DNA of 64,000 nucleotides from assembly GCF_018860975.1 (NCBI RefSeq), contig NZ_JAHKQI010000009.1:186001-250000 (forward strand). The letters run 5' to 3'. This document shows, in pieces, positions 21,232 to 30,026 of the stretch (within the stretch, counting starts at the first letter, position 1; each line of letters begins with the position of its first letter). The stretch is from Lentibacter algarum. Its GTDB lineage: Bacteria > Pseudomonadota > Alphaproteobacteria > Rhodobacterales > Rhodobacteraceae. A program made the position numbers and the translations under genes. The notes under the pieces are model-generated. The model saw nothing but the letters and a program-made list of their open reading frames with translations, ran no database searches and was not told the DNA's origin.

Positions 21232-22533
21232 ATGCCAACTCCAACGACAGGCACCACTGGGACCAATTTTGACAACATTATCGACATGATCTGGGCTGAC
21301 CCCGGTCTGACTGCAAGTGTGTCGCAGGAAGATATTATCGGCGGAACCGAAGCGGCCGACGCCATGAACAACATCATCGTCGAAGCCATTAACGCTGAAA
21401 ACCTGTTTGAAGACGGGTTGATCACGATCGCTGATGTCCACACGCTCAACGACTATATCCGCGCCAACTACTACGACGAATGGGTCGTTCACCACGGCAA
21501 CGATGAGGGCAACGTCGAGACCGGCTTTCACCTCGTGCAAGACGACGGAGCCACCTCCCTGCTCGAAACTGACGATCTCGTCGATTCGGTGTTTGACGGG
21601 CTCTATCACCTCGGTTTCGAAATTCGCAACGGCATTATCTACAACGAAGACGGAAACGCTAACGCCACAGTCGGCCACCTCGCGCATTGGCTCACCTGGG
21701 CAATGTCGGGCGGGCTATCTGCCTACTTTGGCACGGCAGAAAACAACTTCGTTGAAGGCTATAACCTCGACGACTTGCTCCTCCTCGGTGCCGGCGATGA
21801 CATGGGCGTTGGCGGCTTGGGCGACGACACGCTGCGCGGCGAAGGCGGAGACGATCTGCTCACAGGCAAGGGCGGAAACGACCAGATTTTTGGTGGCAAC
21901 GGTCACGACGAACTCCTCGGCGGAGAAGGCAACGACTTGCTGAAAGGGGGCGCCGGCAACGACGAATTCTGGGGCGCAAATGGCAACGACACGCTTAAGG
22001 GCGGCCGCGGAGAAGACACCATGCAAGGCGAAAACGGCAACGATGTGCTCAATGCCGGTGGCGGCGATGACTGGGTCGATGCCGGCAATGGCAACGACTA
22101 CCTCAGAGGTGGCCGTGGCAACGATGCGCTGCATGGCGTTCAGGGCAATGACACGCTTGCGGGCCAAAATGGCAACGACACGCTAGACGGCGGCATCGGG
22201 AACGACAAGCTCAGCGGTGGAAACGGCGACGACCGCCTCCTCGGCGGCGCTGGTGACGACAAACTTATTGGCGGCGCTGGCAATGACTTGCTTTCAGGCG
22301 GCGACGGCGCAGACCGCTTCATTTTCGGAGCCTCCGACAATGGCGACGACACCTTGCTCGACTTCTCTCATGCCGAAGGTGATCTGATCGTGCTGCGCAA
22401 CAACGTCGAAGCGTCTTTGTCCTTTCAGGATGGCACTGACACTTTGATCACCCTCACCCACGCGGTTACAGGAGAGATGCTGGGAACGGTTACCGTGAGT
22501 TCCGCGCTCCTCACAATGGATGACTTCGCCTGA
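21232..22533 (+). CDS. Secreted RTX calcium-binding protein with a unique N-terminal domain
   Basis: The protein has 433 residues. Residues 1-175 form an acidic, Cys-free domain with MIWADPGLTASVSQED, HTLNDYIRANYYDEWVVHHG and LFDGLYHLGFEIRNG-like stretches. I do not know a function for it, although the same head seems to occur on other Roseobacter RTX proteins. Residues 180-365 are a long run of GGxGNDxL calcium-binding nonapeptides, then the RTX terminal region (ADRFIFGASDNGDDTLLDFS). It is probably exported by type I secretion through the C-terminal signal. The RTX region is repetitive at the DNA level. A terminator follows. Confidence 0.85.
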   Translation: MPTPTTGTTGTNFDNIIDMIWADPGLTASVSQEDIIGGTEAADAMNNIIVEAINAENLFEDGLITIADVHTLNDYIRANYYDEWVVHHGNDEGNVETGFHLVQDDGATSLLETDDLVDSVFDGLYHLGFEIRNGIIYNEDGNANATVGHLAHWLTWAMSGGLSAYFGTAENNFVEGYNLDDLLLLGAGDDMGVGGLGDDTLRGEGGDDLLTGKGGNDQIFGGNGHDELLGGEGNDLLKGGAGNDEFWGANGNDTLKGGRGEDTMQGENGNDVLNAGGGDDWVDAGNGNDYLRGGRGNDALHGVQGNDTLAGQNGNDTLDGGIGNDKLSGGNGDDRLLGGAGDDKLIGGAGNDLLSGGDGADRFIFGASDNGDDTLLDFSHAEGDLIVLRNNVEASLSFQDGTDTLITLTHAVTGEMLGTVTVSSALLTMDDFA

Positions 22534-22551
22534 TCAAGGCGCAAAAAAGTA

Positions 22552-22584
22552 AAGCCGCTTGCTTTCGCAGGCGGCTTCTCTTTT
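22552..22584 (+). terminator. Intrinsic terminator after the second RTX gene
   Basis: AAGCCGC and GCGGCTT pair, with an inner TTGC/GCAG extension and a small loop, followed by CTCTTTT. It lies 18 bp past the stop. Confidence 0.7.
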
Positions 22585-22600
22585 GGCAAAATGCTGCGAT

Positions 22601-22909
22601 CTAGTCGTCGTTAATGTCGGTTTCCCAAACCTTCACCTGCCCGTGGCGCACGCCGGCCACGCGGCGCATGACAAGCCAGCCAACCAGCGAGAACAGGGCA
22701 AACAGCAAAAACGTCGTGGCGAACGAGCCCGCAAGGAACGTCGACACCGGCCCACCGATCCCGAGCAATATGCCCACGACACCAGCACCGATGGCAAAAC
22801 CAAGCAGAATAAAACCGGGCGCAAACAGCTCAAGTATGCCCAAGGCTACGGCGGCCGCAAACCACGCCCAACCGTTGGTCCAAAGTTCTGTGCTTGCAAC
22901 CTCTTCCAT
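22601..22909 (-). CDS. NfeD-family membrane protein
   Basis: This 102-residue protein is the short (soluble-protease-free) NfeD type. An N-terminal region (WAWFAAAVALGILELFAPG) and two more hydrophobic segments are followed by a short soluble tail (residues 80-102). NfeD proteins are encoded next to SPFH/stomatin proteins and act with them in membrane microdomains. Here ATG 22909 shares a base with the stop of the SPFH gene (TGATG), so the two are translationally coupled. GTG 22912 is a possible alternative start. Confidence 0.9.
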   Translation of the reverse strand: MEEVASTELWTNGWAWFAAAVALGILELFAPGFILLGFAIGAGVVGILLGIGGPVSTFLAGSFATTFLLFALFSLVGWLVMRRVAGVRHGQVKVWETDINDD

Positions 22910-23796
22910 CACTTGCCTCCCTTAAGCATCTTGAACGCATCACCAAAGGCTTCCATCGCGTTGGCCGGCAGCAAGATCGTCTGCTTGCCCTCGCCCGCGC
23001 CAACGGTGGCCAGTGCTTCAACCTGCTTGAGCGCAACCTGATACTGCGCCGCCTCGATGCCGTGGGTGGCAATCGCTTTGGCAACAACTTCTGTCGCATA
23101 GGCTTCCGCATCCGCAGCAATCCGCCGCGCTTTGGCGATCTGCTCGGCCGAGTAAAGCTCGGCATCTGCGTTCAACTCAACCGACCGCTTAGAGCCTTCC
23201 GCGCGTGTCACCTGAGCGCGGCGTTCGCGCTCGGCGTTGAGTTGCTGCAACATCGCATCGCGTGTCGCTTGATCAAGGTTCACATCCAATATCTCGGCCC
23301 GGGTCACTTCAATGCCCCAGTCATCTACAGCGCTTTCAACGCTCGACTGGATCTGGCTGATCAAAACCGAGCGGTTTGACTGCACCTCATCAAGCTCCAT
23401 CAGGCCGATCTGCGCGCGCACAATGCCTGTAACCGTCGTCGCAATCGCGGCGTCAACATCGCGGATCCGGTAAACTGTCTTTTCCGGTTCGAGAATACGG
23501 TAAAACACGCTGGTTTCGACCTGCACCAAAACGTTGTCTTTGGTGATGGCGTCTTGTTGGGCTGTCGGCAACTGCCGCTCAAGAATGCTCACTTTGTGAC
23601 GCACACGGTCAAGGAACGGCACAATAAAGTTGATCCCTGGCCCAAGCACCGAGCGCAGACGGCCAAACCGCTCTACAACGTGCTTTTCTGACTGAGGAAC
23701 AATTCGAACCCCAAGCAGAATACAGAAAATGATAAAGACGGCGATCATGATCGTGACCAGATTGCCGCCCAAAAATTCAGCTATTAGTTGTTCCAA
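22909..23796 (-). CDS. SPFH/Band 7 (stomatin/QmcA-like) membrane protein
   Basis: The 295-residue protein has one N-terminal transmembrane helix (residues 10-30) and then the SPFH domain (VPQSEKHVVERFGRLRSVL and NFIVPFLDRVRHKVSIL). A coiled-coil, Ala/Glu-rich flotillin-like tail follows (ARRIAADAEAYATEVVAKAI). Such proteins form large rings at the inner membrane and regulate FtsH or organise lipids. I place the start at TTG 23796 (LEQLIAEFLGG) after an AGAGGG site. The open frame continues to 24009 without an ATG near the domain start, but that part overlaps dinB antisense. Confidence 0.9.
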   Translation of the reverse strand: MEQLIAEFLGGNLVTIMIAVFIIFCILLGVRIVPQSEKHVVERFGRLRSVLGPGINFIVPFLDRVRHKVSILERQLPTAQQDAITKDNVLVQVETSVFYRILEPEKTVYRIRDVDAAIATTVTGIVRAQIGLMELDEVQSNRSVLISQIQSSVESAVDDWGIEVTRAEILDVNLDQATRDAMLQQLNAERERRAQVTRAEGSKRSVELNADAELYSAEQIAKARRIAADAEAYATEVVAKAIATHGIEAAQYQVALKQVEALATVGAGEGKQTILLPANAMEAFGDAFKMLKGGK

Positions 23797-23892
23797 TGTT
23801 TTGATCCCTCTTAAAGTCGTTGTGTTAAATATGGGGTGTTTTGCAGCATTTTCCAAGTGGTATTGCTCCCAAGCGCGCTTTAAGCTGCACCT

Positions 23893-25146
23893 ATGCCAAG
23901 CCTCTGCCGCGACTGCCTTGCCACATTTGAAAGCCATGCGCGCTGCCCCGAGTGCCGCAGCCCACGCGTGCGTTCGCACCCTGAATTGTTCAGCCTCAAC
24001 ATTGCCCATATGGACTGTGACGCTTTCTATGCCTCAGTCGAAAAACGCGACAATCCCGAGCTGGCGAGCAAACCGGTGATCATCGGCGGCGGCAAGCGCG
24101 GTGTTGTCTCGACAGCCTGCTACGTTGCGCGCATCCGCGGTGTGCGCTCGGCGATGCCAATGTTTCAGGCGCTCAAGCTCTGCCCCGACGGCGTGGTCGT
24201 GCCGCCCCGAATGAACGCATATGTTGAAGCCTCGCGCGCCATCCGCGAGATGATGCTTGAACTCACCCCCGAGATTGAACCGCTCTCGCTTGATGAAGCC
24301 TTCATGAACCTCGCAGGCACCGAACGCCTGCATGGCCGCCCGCCCGCCGTCATGCTCGCGCGGTTGATCAAGCGAATGAAAGACGAGCTCGGCCTCACAG
24401 GCTCTATCGGACTGAGCCACAACAAATTTCTCGCCAAAGTTGCGTCAGACTTGGAAAAACCCAAAGGCTTCTCGGTGATCGGCGTCGCCGAAACGCAGGA
24501 GTTTTTGCAAGATAAACCGGTCAAGCTTATCTGGGGCGTGGGGGCCGTATCGCAGGCCTCGCTGGCCAAGGCAGGAATACACACCTTCACCGACTTGCTC
24601 CGCTGGGAGCTGGAAGATCTGACAGCACGCTTCGGTTCTCTCGGCACGCGGCTCTATCACCTCGCCCGCGGCGAAGACAGGCGCCGCGTTTCGGCACACG
24701 AACCGGTGAAATCAATCTCCAAGGAAACCACCTTCTTTGAAGACACCGGCAATCTTGAGCTGCTGGACGGGCACCTCTGGCGTCTCGCCGAGCAAGTCGC
24801 AGACAACGCCAAAGCGCGGGGTCTGGCGGGGCAAGTGGTAACGCTGAAACTGAAGAAATCCAACTTCCAGTCGCTCACCCGCAGGCTCTCGCTGCGCGAC
24901 AGCACCCAGCTGGCTGATGTGATCTATCGCACCGCCCGTGGTCTGTTTGATCAGGTTGCAAGCGAAGCGCCGTTCCGGCTGATCGGCACTGGTATCTCCG
25001 GCCTCGTCTCCGCCGATGACGCCGACCGTGCCGGCGACCTGCTCGACCCCGACGCAGGCAAACGCTCCGACATCGAACGCGCAACCGACAGCATCCGCGA
25101 AAAGTTCGGCAAAAGCGCCATCCGCAAAGGCCGCGCCCTACGATGA
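23893..25146 (+). CDS. dinB: DNA polymerase IV (DinB) with N-terminal zinc-ribbon-like extension
   Basis: This 417-residue Y-family polymerase copies past DNA lesions. An extra head, residues 1-35, holds two CxxC pairs (CRDC at 5-8 and CPEC at 18-21), probably a zinc ribbon, which is common in Rhodobacteraceae DinB but absent from E. coli. The core starts at HMDCDAFYASVEKRD (metal-binding Asp) and includes YVARIRGVRSAMPMFQA and SLDEAFMNL (catalytic DE). Little-finger sequences follow. It is divergent from the SPFH gene. No LexA-type GTTC-N7-GTTC site was found in the 96-bp gap. Confidence 0.95.
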   Translation: MPSLCRDCLATFESHARCPECRSPRVRSHPELFSLNIAHMDCDAFYASVEKRDNPELASKPVIIGGGKRGVVSTACYVARIRGVRSAMPMFQALKLCPDGVVVPPRMNAYVEASRAIREMMLELTPEIEPLSLDEAFMNLAGTERLHGRPPAVMLARLIKRMKDELGLTGSIGLSHNKFLAKVASDLEKPKGFSVIGVAETQEFLQDKPVKLIWGVGAVSQASLAKAGIHTFTDLLRWELEDLTARFGSLGTRLYHLARGEDRRRVSAHEPVKSISKETTFFEDTGNLELLDGHLWRLAEQVADNAKARGLAGQVVTLKLKKSNFQSLTRRLSLRDSTQLADVIYRTARGLFDQVASEAPFRLIGTGISGLVSADDADRAGDLLDPDAGKRSDIERATDSIREKFGKSAIRKGRALR

Positions 25147-25260
25147 GCTTCAATCAAGCTCGACCCGAACCGGACATTCCCTGAAACCCAAGCAAAAGTC
25201 CACAGCGCGGGACGAAGCTGCCGTTCAAGAATTGAGTACCAAGGGCTGCTTTCATAAACT

Positions 25261-25578
25261 TTATTGACGGGGCTTTCGCCATATCCGACGAATTAGGAAC
25301 CAACCTAGGCATGCAAAAAGCAACGGTACGCCCCAAGCTAGAAGCATGAAACCAAAGTTACCAAGGTCGAACGACCAACCAACTAAGGTGCAACGATTAA
25401 TGAGATTTCCACCTTCAACTAAGACCATCATTGCAGCCTCTGAGCTTATGTCCAAAAGTCTTTGTTCAATATTGTCAGGAGCAACAACAATAGGGTCACA
25501 TAAAACGCTACCACTTACGGCCAAGCCAATGACGGCACCCACTATGAAGCCTAATAATTGACCAATAAACCTGCCCAT
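25261..25578 (-). CDS. Small inner-membrane protein, unknown function
   Basis: The start is ATG 25578 after a strong AAGGAG site (105 residues). An earlier in-frame ATG would give an 11-residue extension without a ribosome site. The protein has an N-terminal helix (FIGQLLGFIVGAVIGLAVSG), a polar loop with two Cys (VLCDP and INRCTL), then a second helix and a basic C-terminus (RRIWRKPRQ). No family is recognised. Base composition looks more AT-rich than the neighbours, and it is flanked by long gene-poor DNA, so it may be a newcomer or a decaying gene. Confidence 0.55.
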   Translation of the reverse strand: MGRFIGQLLGFIVGAVIGLAVSGSVLCDPIVVAPDNIEQRLLDISSEAAMMVLVEGGNLINRCTLVGWSFDLGNFGFMLLAWGVPLLFACLGWFLIRRIWRKPRQ

Positions 25579-26042
25579 TCTGCTCTCCTTAACCCAATGC
25601 TGTAAGGACAATCGCTAGGTGCAGCTTTGGTCCCTCATAGGTTCAATTTTGCAAGAAGCTCGTGAAGCGAACCGCTTTCAATCTCCTACATAGCCGACAT
25701 TCGACGATCAAGCAGCATTCGTCACTCTGGGCTCAAACCCGCCATTCGCTGCAGCATCGACCAAGAACTGGTTTCTTTTTCAGGTCAGTTGATGACGCTA
25801 AGGTTAAAAGCTTCCTAGGGTCTACCTTGCCTCGCAAGGATATCCGGCGCCACCGCACGTTGCGTTAAGTTAATGTCGCTAAACCCGCTCGGCAAATTTG
25901 TGCATACGCATTATGCACTGTGGTATGCACTGCTATATGCACCCGAGTCACCTGCGAGCAGCTCGCATCTGCAAAGGTTAACGCTTTGGAACGTAGCCTG
26001 AGGCAAATCTATAGAAATGGCTGATAAGCTCGCAAAATAAGG
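25579..26042. other. 464-bp intergenic region with 12-bp tandem repeats
   Basis: No convincing gene is seen between the small membrane protein and mscS. The open frame at 25662-25868 has no family and unlike amino-acid composition. The right part holds three abutting 12-bp units (25909-25944) preceded by an inverted GTGCATA. The same unit set occurs near 44.2 kb. Confidence 0.7.
25909..25944 (+). repeat. Three abutting 12-bp direct repeats (copy A)
   Basis: The units are CATTATGCACTG, TGGTATGCACTG and CTATATGCACCC, consensus NNNTATGCACTG. An upstream GTGCATA (25900-25906) makes a 7-bp inverted repeat with the first unit. Copy B is at 44173-44208. Confidence 0.85.
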
Positions 26043-27428
26043 CTAATTCGCTTCGTCTTCCAACATCCGGACTTCGCGTTGTGGGAACGGAATAGAAATG
26101 CCGCCCTCTTGAAACGCGTCCCACAGCGCCAGATAGACATTCCCGCGAATGTTCGTCAGCCCCCCCGTCGGATCAGAAATCCAGAACCTCAGGATATAGT
26201 CGACCGAGCTGTCACCAAAGCCGACGATATGACAAACCGGTGACCGGTGCACCAACACCCGCTCAACGCTCTTCGCCGCCTCGATCGCAAGCGCGCGCAC
26301 TTTGTGAGGGTCATCTCCGTAGGCCGTGCCAAAGAAGATATCTAGCCGCACAAAGTCGTCAGAATGCGACCAGTTCACAACCTGTCCGGTGATCAGATCT
26401 TCGTTAGGAATAAGGTATTCGCGGCCATCACGCGTGACAACTGAAGTATAGCGTGCACCCAGTGTATTGATCCAGCCGAACGTCTCGCCAAGGCTGATCA
26501 CATCTCCCGGCTTGATCGACTTATCAAGCAGAATGATCACGCCGGACACGAGGTTGGAGACCACTTTTTGCAGGCCAAAACCAAGGCCGACACCGATCGC
26601 ACCGGAGAGAACGGCAAGGCCAGTGAGGTCAAACCCGATGGTCTTTAGGCCGATGTATGTCGCCAATCCGTAAAACCCGACCTGCGCGAACTTGACCACC
26701 AGAACTTGCATTGAAGGGCTTATGTCTTCGTTCTTGCGCACCCCGCTGGCCGTTGACTTCGAGACAAAACGGGCAATGAAAAACAGCACTCCGAGCGTAA
26801 ACGCCGCCTGTAGCAGAAACCACAGTGATATCCTTGTGGTGCCCAGATCAATCGCCGCTGAGTCAAGCAGTCTGCGCGCCTCTTCGGTTACGCCAAAGGC
26901 TGCAAGCGTGATCCACGCCCAGCCTACATAGCGCACCAAAGTTCGCAATAAGTTGTTGTTTATCAGTCGCGTAACGACCGCAATCACCAGCCAGGCCAGG
27001 GCAAGATTGGCCACCCAACCAAGCAGATACGAACGCGACGGCCATGTGATTTCGCGCATGATCCAGACGAGCGGAAAGATCATCGACACAAACAGGATCA
27101 GCCGCAAACGTCGCTCGATCAGCAACAAAAACCGCAACCGCCACTTGGGCCAGTTGTCACGCGTGCGCATCCATTCGCGATAGCGAGGTGTCAGCAACTT
27201 GGCGACAAGATGCGCGAAAATAAAAAGCCCGAGCGCAATACCTATCTGGTAGACGTTCCAGGGCCTGAACAAGCCGTCAACAAACACTTGCACCTTGTCA
27301 GCCAGCGACAAAACCACTTCCTGCGCAACCGATGCTGCGGCCTCGGCAGATTCAGCAACCGTGTCTGCTGCGTCCCCCGGCTCGGTGCCGGCCGCTCGCT
27401 CTGCCTTTAAGTCTGTCTCGCCAGCCAT
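26043..27428 (-). CDS. MscS-family mechanosensitive channel
   Basis: The 461-residue protein has an acidic N-terminal segment, about six membrane helices and a conserved MscS pore helix and beta domain. Visible parts are GFGLQKVVSNLVSGVIILL (pore-lining TM3), then IKPGDVISLGETFGWINTLG, ARYTSVVTRDGREYLIPNEDL, and the C-terminal cage ending WDAFQEGGISIPFPQREV. It releases solutes on hypo-osmotic shock. The larger N-terminal membrane part resembles YbdG/YnaI-type channels. It starts at ATG 27428 and is not in an obvious operon. Confidence 0.9.
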   Translation of the reverse strand: MAGETDLKAERAAGTEPGDAADTVAESAEAAASVAQEVVLSLADKVQVFVDGLFRPWNVYQIGIALGLFIFAHLVAKLLTPRYREWMRTRDNWPKWRLRFLLLIERRLRLILFVSMIFPLVWIMREITWPSRSYLLGWVANLALAWLVIAVVTRLINNNLLRTLVRYVGWAWITLAAFGVTEEARRLLDSAAIDLGTTRISLWFLLQAAFTLGVLFFIARFVSKSTASGVRKNEDISPSMQVLVVKFAQVGFYGLATYIGLKTIGFDLTGLAVLSGAIGVGLGFGLQKVVSNLVSGVIILLDKSIKPGDVISLGETFGWINTLGARYTSVVTRDGREYLIPNEDLITGQVVNWSHSDDFVRLDIFFGTAYGDDPHKVRALAIEAAKSVERVLVHRSPVCHIVGFGDSSVDYILRFWISDPTGGLTNIRGNVYLALWDAFQEGGISIPFPQREVRMLEDEAN

Positions 27429-27530
27429 AGATACCTCTTAGCACAAACCTTACATGCCGCACAGAAGTGGGCAAGCGCTTTGCTGATCGCACTCTTGCGA
27501 GTCATTGCAGCAAGATGTATCTGCTATGTC

Positions 27531-27617
27531 ATGATCATGATATTCGACATTGATGACCGCGCCCGCCTACGTGAGCGCTTTTACGGCGAAACCCGCGCTG
27601 TAGCTGCTTGCTTGTAA
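27531..27617 (+). CDS. Possible 28-codon ORF upstream of leuC
   Basis: A short frame, [20 protein letters not shown] and so on, ends at TAA 52 bp before leuC. It has no leucine run, so it does not look like a classic leader peptide. The Arg/Asp-rich head is protein-like but unsupported by homology or a clear ribosome site. Confidence 0.2.
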   Translation: MIMIFDIDDRARLRERFYGETRAVAACL

Positions 27618-27669
27618 GCTCCGCAACACCTGTCGCAACACCTTCATTCAACAACACGGGAGAGGACCT

Positions 27670-29076
27670 ATGTCCCCCAAAACGCTTTACGACAAAATCT
27701 GGGATGCTCACGTCGCCCACGAAGCCGACGACGGCACTTGCCTGCTTTATATCGACCGTCACTTGGTGCACGAAGTGACCAGCCCGCAAGCCTTTGAAGG
27801 CCTGCGCATGACGGGCCGCAAAGTGCGCGCACCGGAAAAGACCATCGCGGTGCCGGATCACAACGTGCCAACCACGCTTGACCGCGCCAACGCCGCAACG
27901 ATGACCGAAGAGAGCCGCATTCAGGTTGAGGCACTCGACAAAAACGCCAAGGAATTTGGCGTGCATTACTATCCTGTTTCTGACGTGCGCCAAGGCATCG
28001 TGCACATCGTCGGCCCCGAGCAGGGCTGGACATTGCCCGGCATGACAGTGGTCTGCGGCGACAGCCACACCGCCACGCACGGCGCTTTCGGCGCGCTGGC
28101 ACACGGCATCGGCACCTCCGAAGTCGAGCACGTTCTGGCCACGCAAACGCTGATCCAGAAGAAATCCAAAAACATGAAGGTTGAGATTACCGGTAAGCTT
28201 AACCCCGGTGTGACAGCCAAGGACATCACCCTCGCGGTGATCGGCGAAACTGGCACCGCTGGCGGCACTGGTTATGTGATTGAATACTGCGGCGAAGCCA
28301 TCCGCGATCTTTCCATGGAAGGCCGCATGACCGTCTGCAACATGGCTATTGAGGGCGGCGCGCGCGCTGGCTTGATCGCGCCTGACCAGACAACATACGA
28401 CTACGTCAAAGGCCGCCCCCACGCGCCAAAAGCCGGCCAATGGGAAAACGCCCTTGAGTGGTGGAAAACGCTCTACACCGACGAAGACGCCGTGTTTGAC
28501 AAGACCATCACGCTCAAAGGCGAAGACATCCAACCAGTCGTCACATGGGGCACTTCGCCCGAAGACGTTCTGCCGATCACAGGCTATGTGCCAAACCCCG
28601 ATGACTTCACCGGTGGCAAGGTTGAGGCTGTCAAACGCTCACTTGAGTATATGGGCCTCACACCAGGCCAGAAGCTGACTGACATCGAGATCGACACAGT
28701 GTTCATCGGTTCCTGCACCAACGGCCGCATTGAAGACTTCCGCGCTGTGGCCGAGGTTGTCAAAGGCAAGAAGATCAAGGAAGGCATGCGCGCCATGATC
28801 GTTCCGGGCTCGGGCCTTGTCCGTGCGCAAGCCGAAGAAGAAGGCCTCGCAGATATCTTCAAAGAGGCTGGCTTTGAGTGGCGCCTCGCGGGCTGCTCGA
28901 TGTGCCTCGCGATGAACCCTGATCAGCTCTCGGAAGGCGAGCGCTGCGCCGCAACCTCAAACCGCAACTTTGAAGGCCGCCAAGGCTACAAGGGCCGCAC
29001 ACACCTCGTGTCCCCCGCCATGGCCGCCGCCGCTGCGATCACTGGCCACCTCACTGACATTCGGGAGATGATGTAA
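27670..29076 (+). CDS. leuC: 3-isopropylmalate dehydratase large subunit
   Basis: LeuC with LeuD isomerises 2-isopropylmalate to 3-isopropylmalate in leucine synthesis. The 468-residue protein shows aconitase features: substrate loop [38 protein letters not shown], and three Fe-S cysteines in [18 protein letters not shown] and [11 protein letters not shown]. It starts at ATG 27670 after GAGAGGA. The stop overlaps the leuD start by one base, so the subunits are co-translated. Confidence 0.98.
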   Translation: MSPKTLYDKIWDAHVAHEADDGTCLLYIDRHLVHEVTSPQAFEGLRMTGRKVRAPEKTIAVPDHNVPTTLDRANAATMTEESRIQVEALDKNAKEFGVHYYPVSDVRQGIVHIVGPEQGWTLPGMTVVCGDSHTATHGAFGALAHGIGTSEVEHVLATQTLIQKKSKNMKVEITGKLNPGVTAKDITLAVIGETGTAGGTGYVIEYCGEAIRDLSMEGRMTVCNMAIEGGARAGLIAPDQTTYDYVKGRPHAPKAGQWENALEWWKTLYTDEDAVFDKTITLKGEDIQPVVTWGTSPEDVLPITGYVPNPDDFTGGKVEAVKRSLEYMGLTPGQKLTDIEIDTVFIGSCTNGRIEDFRAVAEVVKGKKIKEGMRAMIVPGSGLVRAQAEEEGLADIFKEAGFEWRLAGCSMCLAMNPDQLSEGERCAATSNRNFEGRQGYKGRTHLVSPAMAAAAAITGHLTDIREMM

Positions 29077-29681
29077 TGGAAAAGTTCGAAAAACTCTCAG
29101 GCATTGCCGCGCCGATGCCGCTGGTCAATATCGACACCGATATGATCATCCCCAAGGTGTTCCTCAAATCAATCGAGCGCACCGGCTTTGGCAAGAACCT
29201 GTTCGACGAGATGCGCTACAACCGTGACGGCACCGAGATCGAAGACTTTGTTCTCAACCAGCCGGCCTACCGCGAAGCACAGATCCTTGTGGCCGGTGAC
29301 AACTTCGGTTGCGGCTCCTCGCGTGAACACGCCCCGTGGGCAATCGCCGACTTTGGCATCAAGGCGGTTATCTCAACCAGCTTCGCCGACATCTTCTTTA
29401 ACAACTGCTTCAAGAACGGCATCTTGCCGATCGTCTTGCCGCAAGAAGTTGTCGATGTGCTGATGCAAGACGCCGAGAAAGGCGCCAACGCGCGCATGGA
29501 AGTTGACCTTGAAGCGCAGACCGTGACAACATCAGATGGCGAGATCTTTAGCTTTGAAGTCGACGCGTTCAAAAAGCACTGCCTGCTTGAGGGACTTGAT
29601 GACATCGCCTTGTCGTTGGAAAAAGTTTCCGCAATCGACGCCTTTGAAGCAAGCGCCAGCACAGCGCGCCCTTGGGTGTAA
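29076..29681 (+). CDS. leuD: 3-isopropylmalate dehydratase small subunit
   Basis: The 201-residue swivel subunit completes the LeuCD enzyme. Conserved parts are [18 protein letters not shown] at the start, the strongly conserved [16 protein letters not shown], and [13 protein letters not shown]. Its ATG overlaps the leuC TAA (TAATG). leuB is not in this operon but about 4.1 kb downstream on the same strand. A terminator hairpin follows the stop. Confidence 0.98.
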   Translation: MEKFEKLSGIAAPMPLVNIDTDMIIPKVFLKSIERTGFGKNLFDEMRYNRDGTEIEDFVLNQPAYREAQILVAGDNFGCGSSREHAPWAIADFGIKAVISTSFADIFFNNCFKNGILPIVLPQEVVDVLMQDAEKGANARMEVDLEAQTVTTSDGEIFSFEVDAFKKHCLLEGLDDIALSLEKVSAIDAFEASASTARPWV

Positions 29682-30026
29682 GACTTTTTTAAGAGCGGTC
29701 ATGGAAACTCTTCCCATGGCCGCTTTTGAGCAATTTGACTAAAACTTCGTTACTCAGCCCCTATGGGCACAATTACGATTTTCCACAAAATCTGGTAAAT
29801 TTCGTTTCTTTCGCCACATTTACGCTCCGCAATTGATGCAATCTCGCACCACTTGCTCCCTTAAAACGCCCCATTTCCAAGCTCTTATCAAACCAACACT
29901 TGAGCTGAGAATCGAAAGAAGGCAAAAATTGGGCAAGATTGAGGCATACCGTCACAAACGACGGGATCAAGTTGGAACAAGGCCGCGGCAACGCATCGCA
30001 GCCAGCCAAGTTGAGAGGATTGGGCA
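29682..30026. other. Intergenic region after leuD
   Basis: This 345-bp gap holds the leuD terminator and then about 300 bp without recognisable genes; small frames here have no family. The promoter of the following membrane-protein gene is likely within it but no convincing elements were picked out. Confidence 0.7.
29694..29727 (+). terminator. Terminator after leuD
   Basis: AGCGGTCATGG pairs with CCATGGCCGCT (one G-U pair) around a nine-base loop, followed by TTTT. Confidence 0.75.

Noticed and set aside
23797-23892. LexA site at dinB
   Set aside because: No GTTC-N7-GTTC pattern seen in the gap.
25662-25868. Possible 68-codon gene in the gap before mscS
   Set aside because: No family, no ribosome site and composition unlike neighbouring genes.
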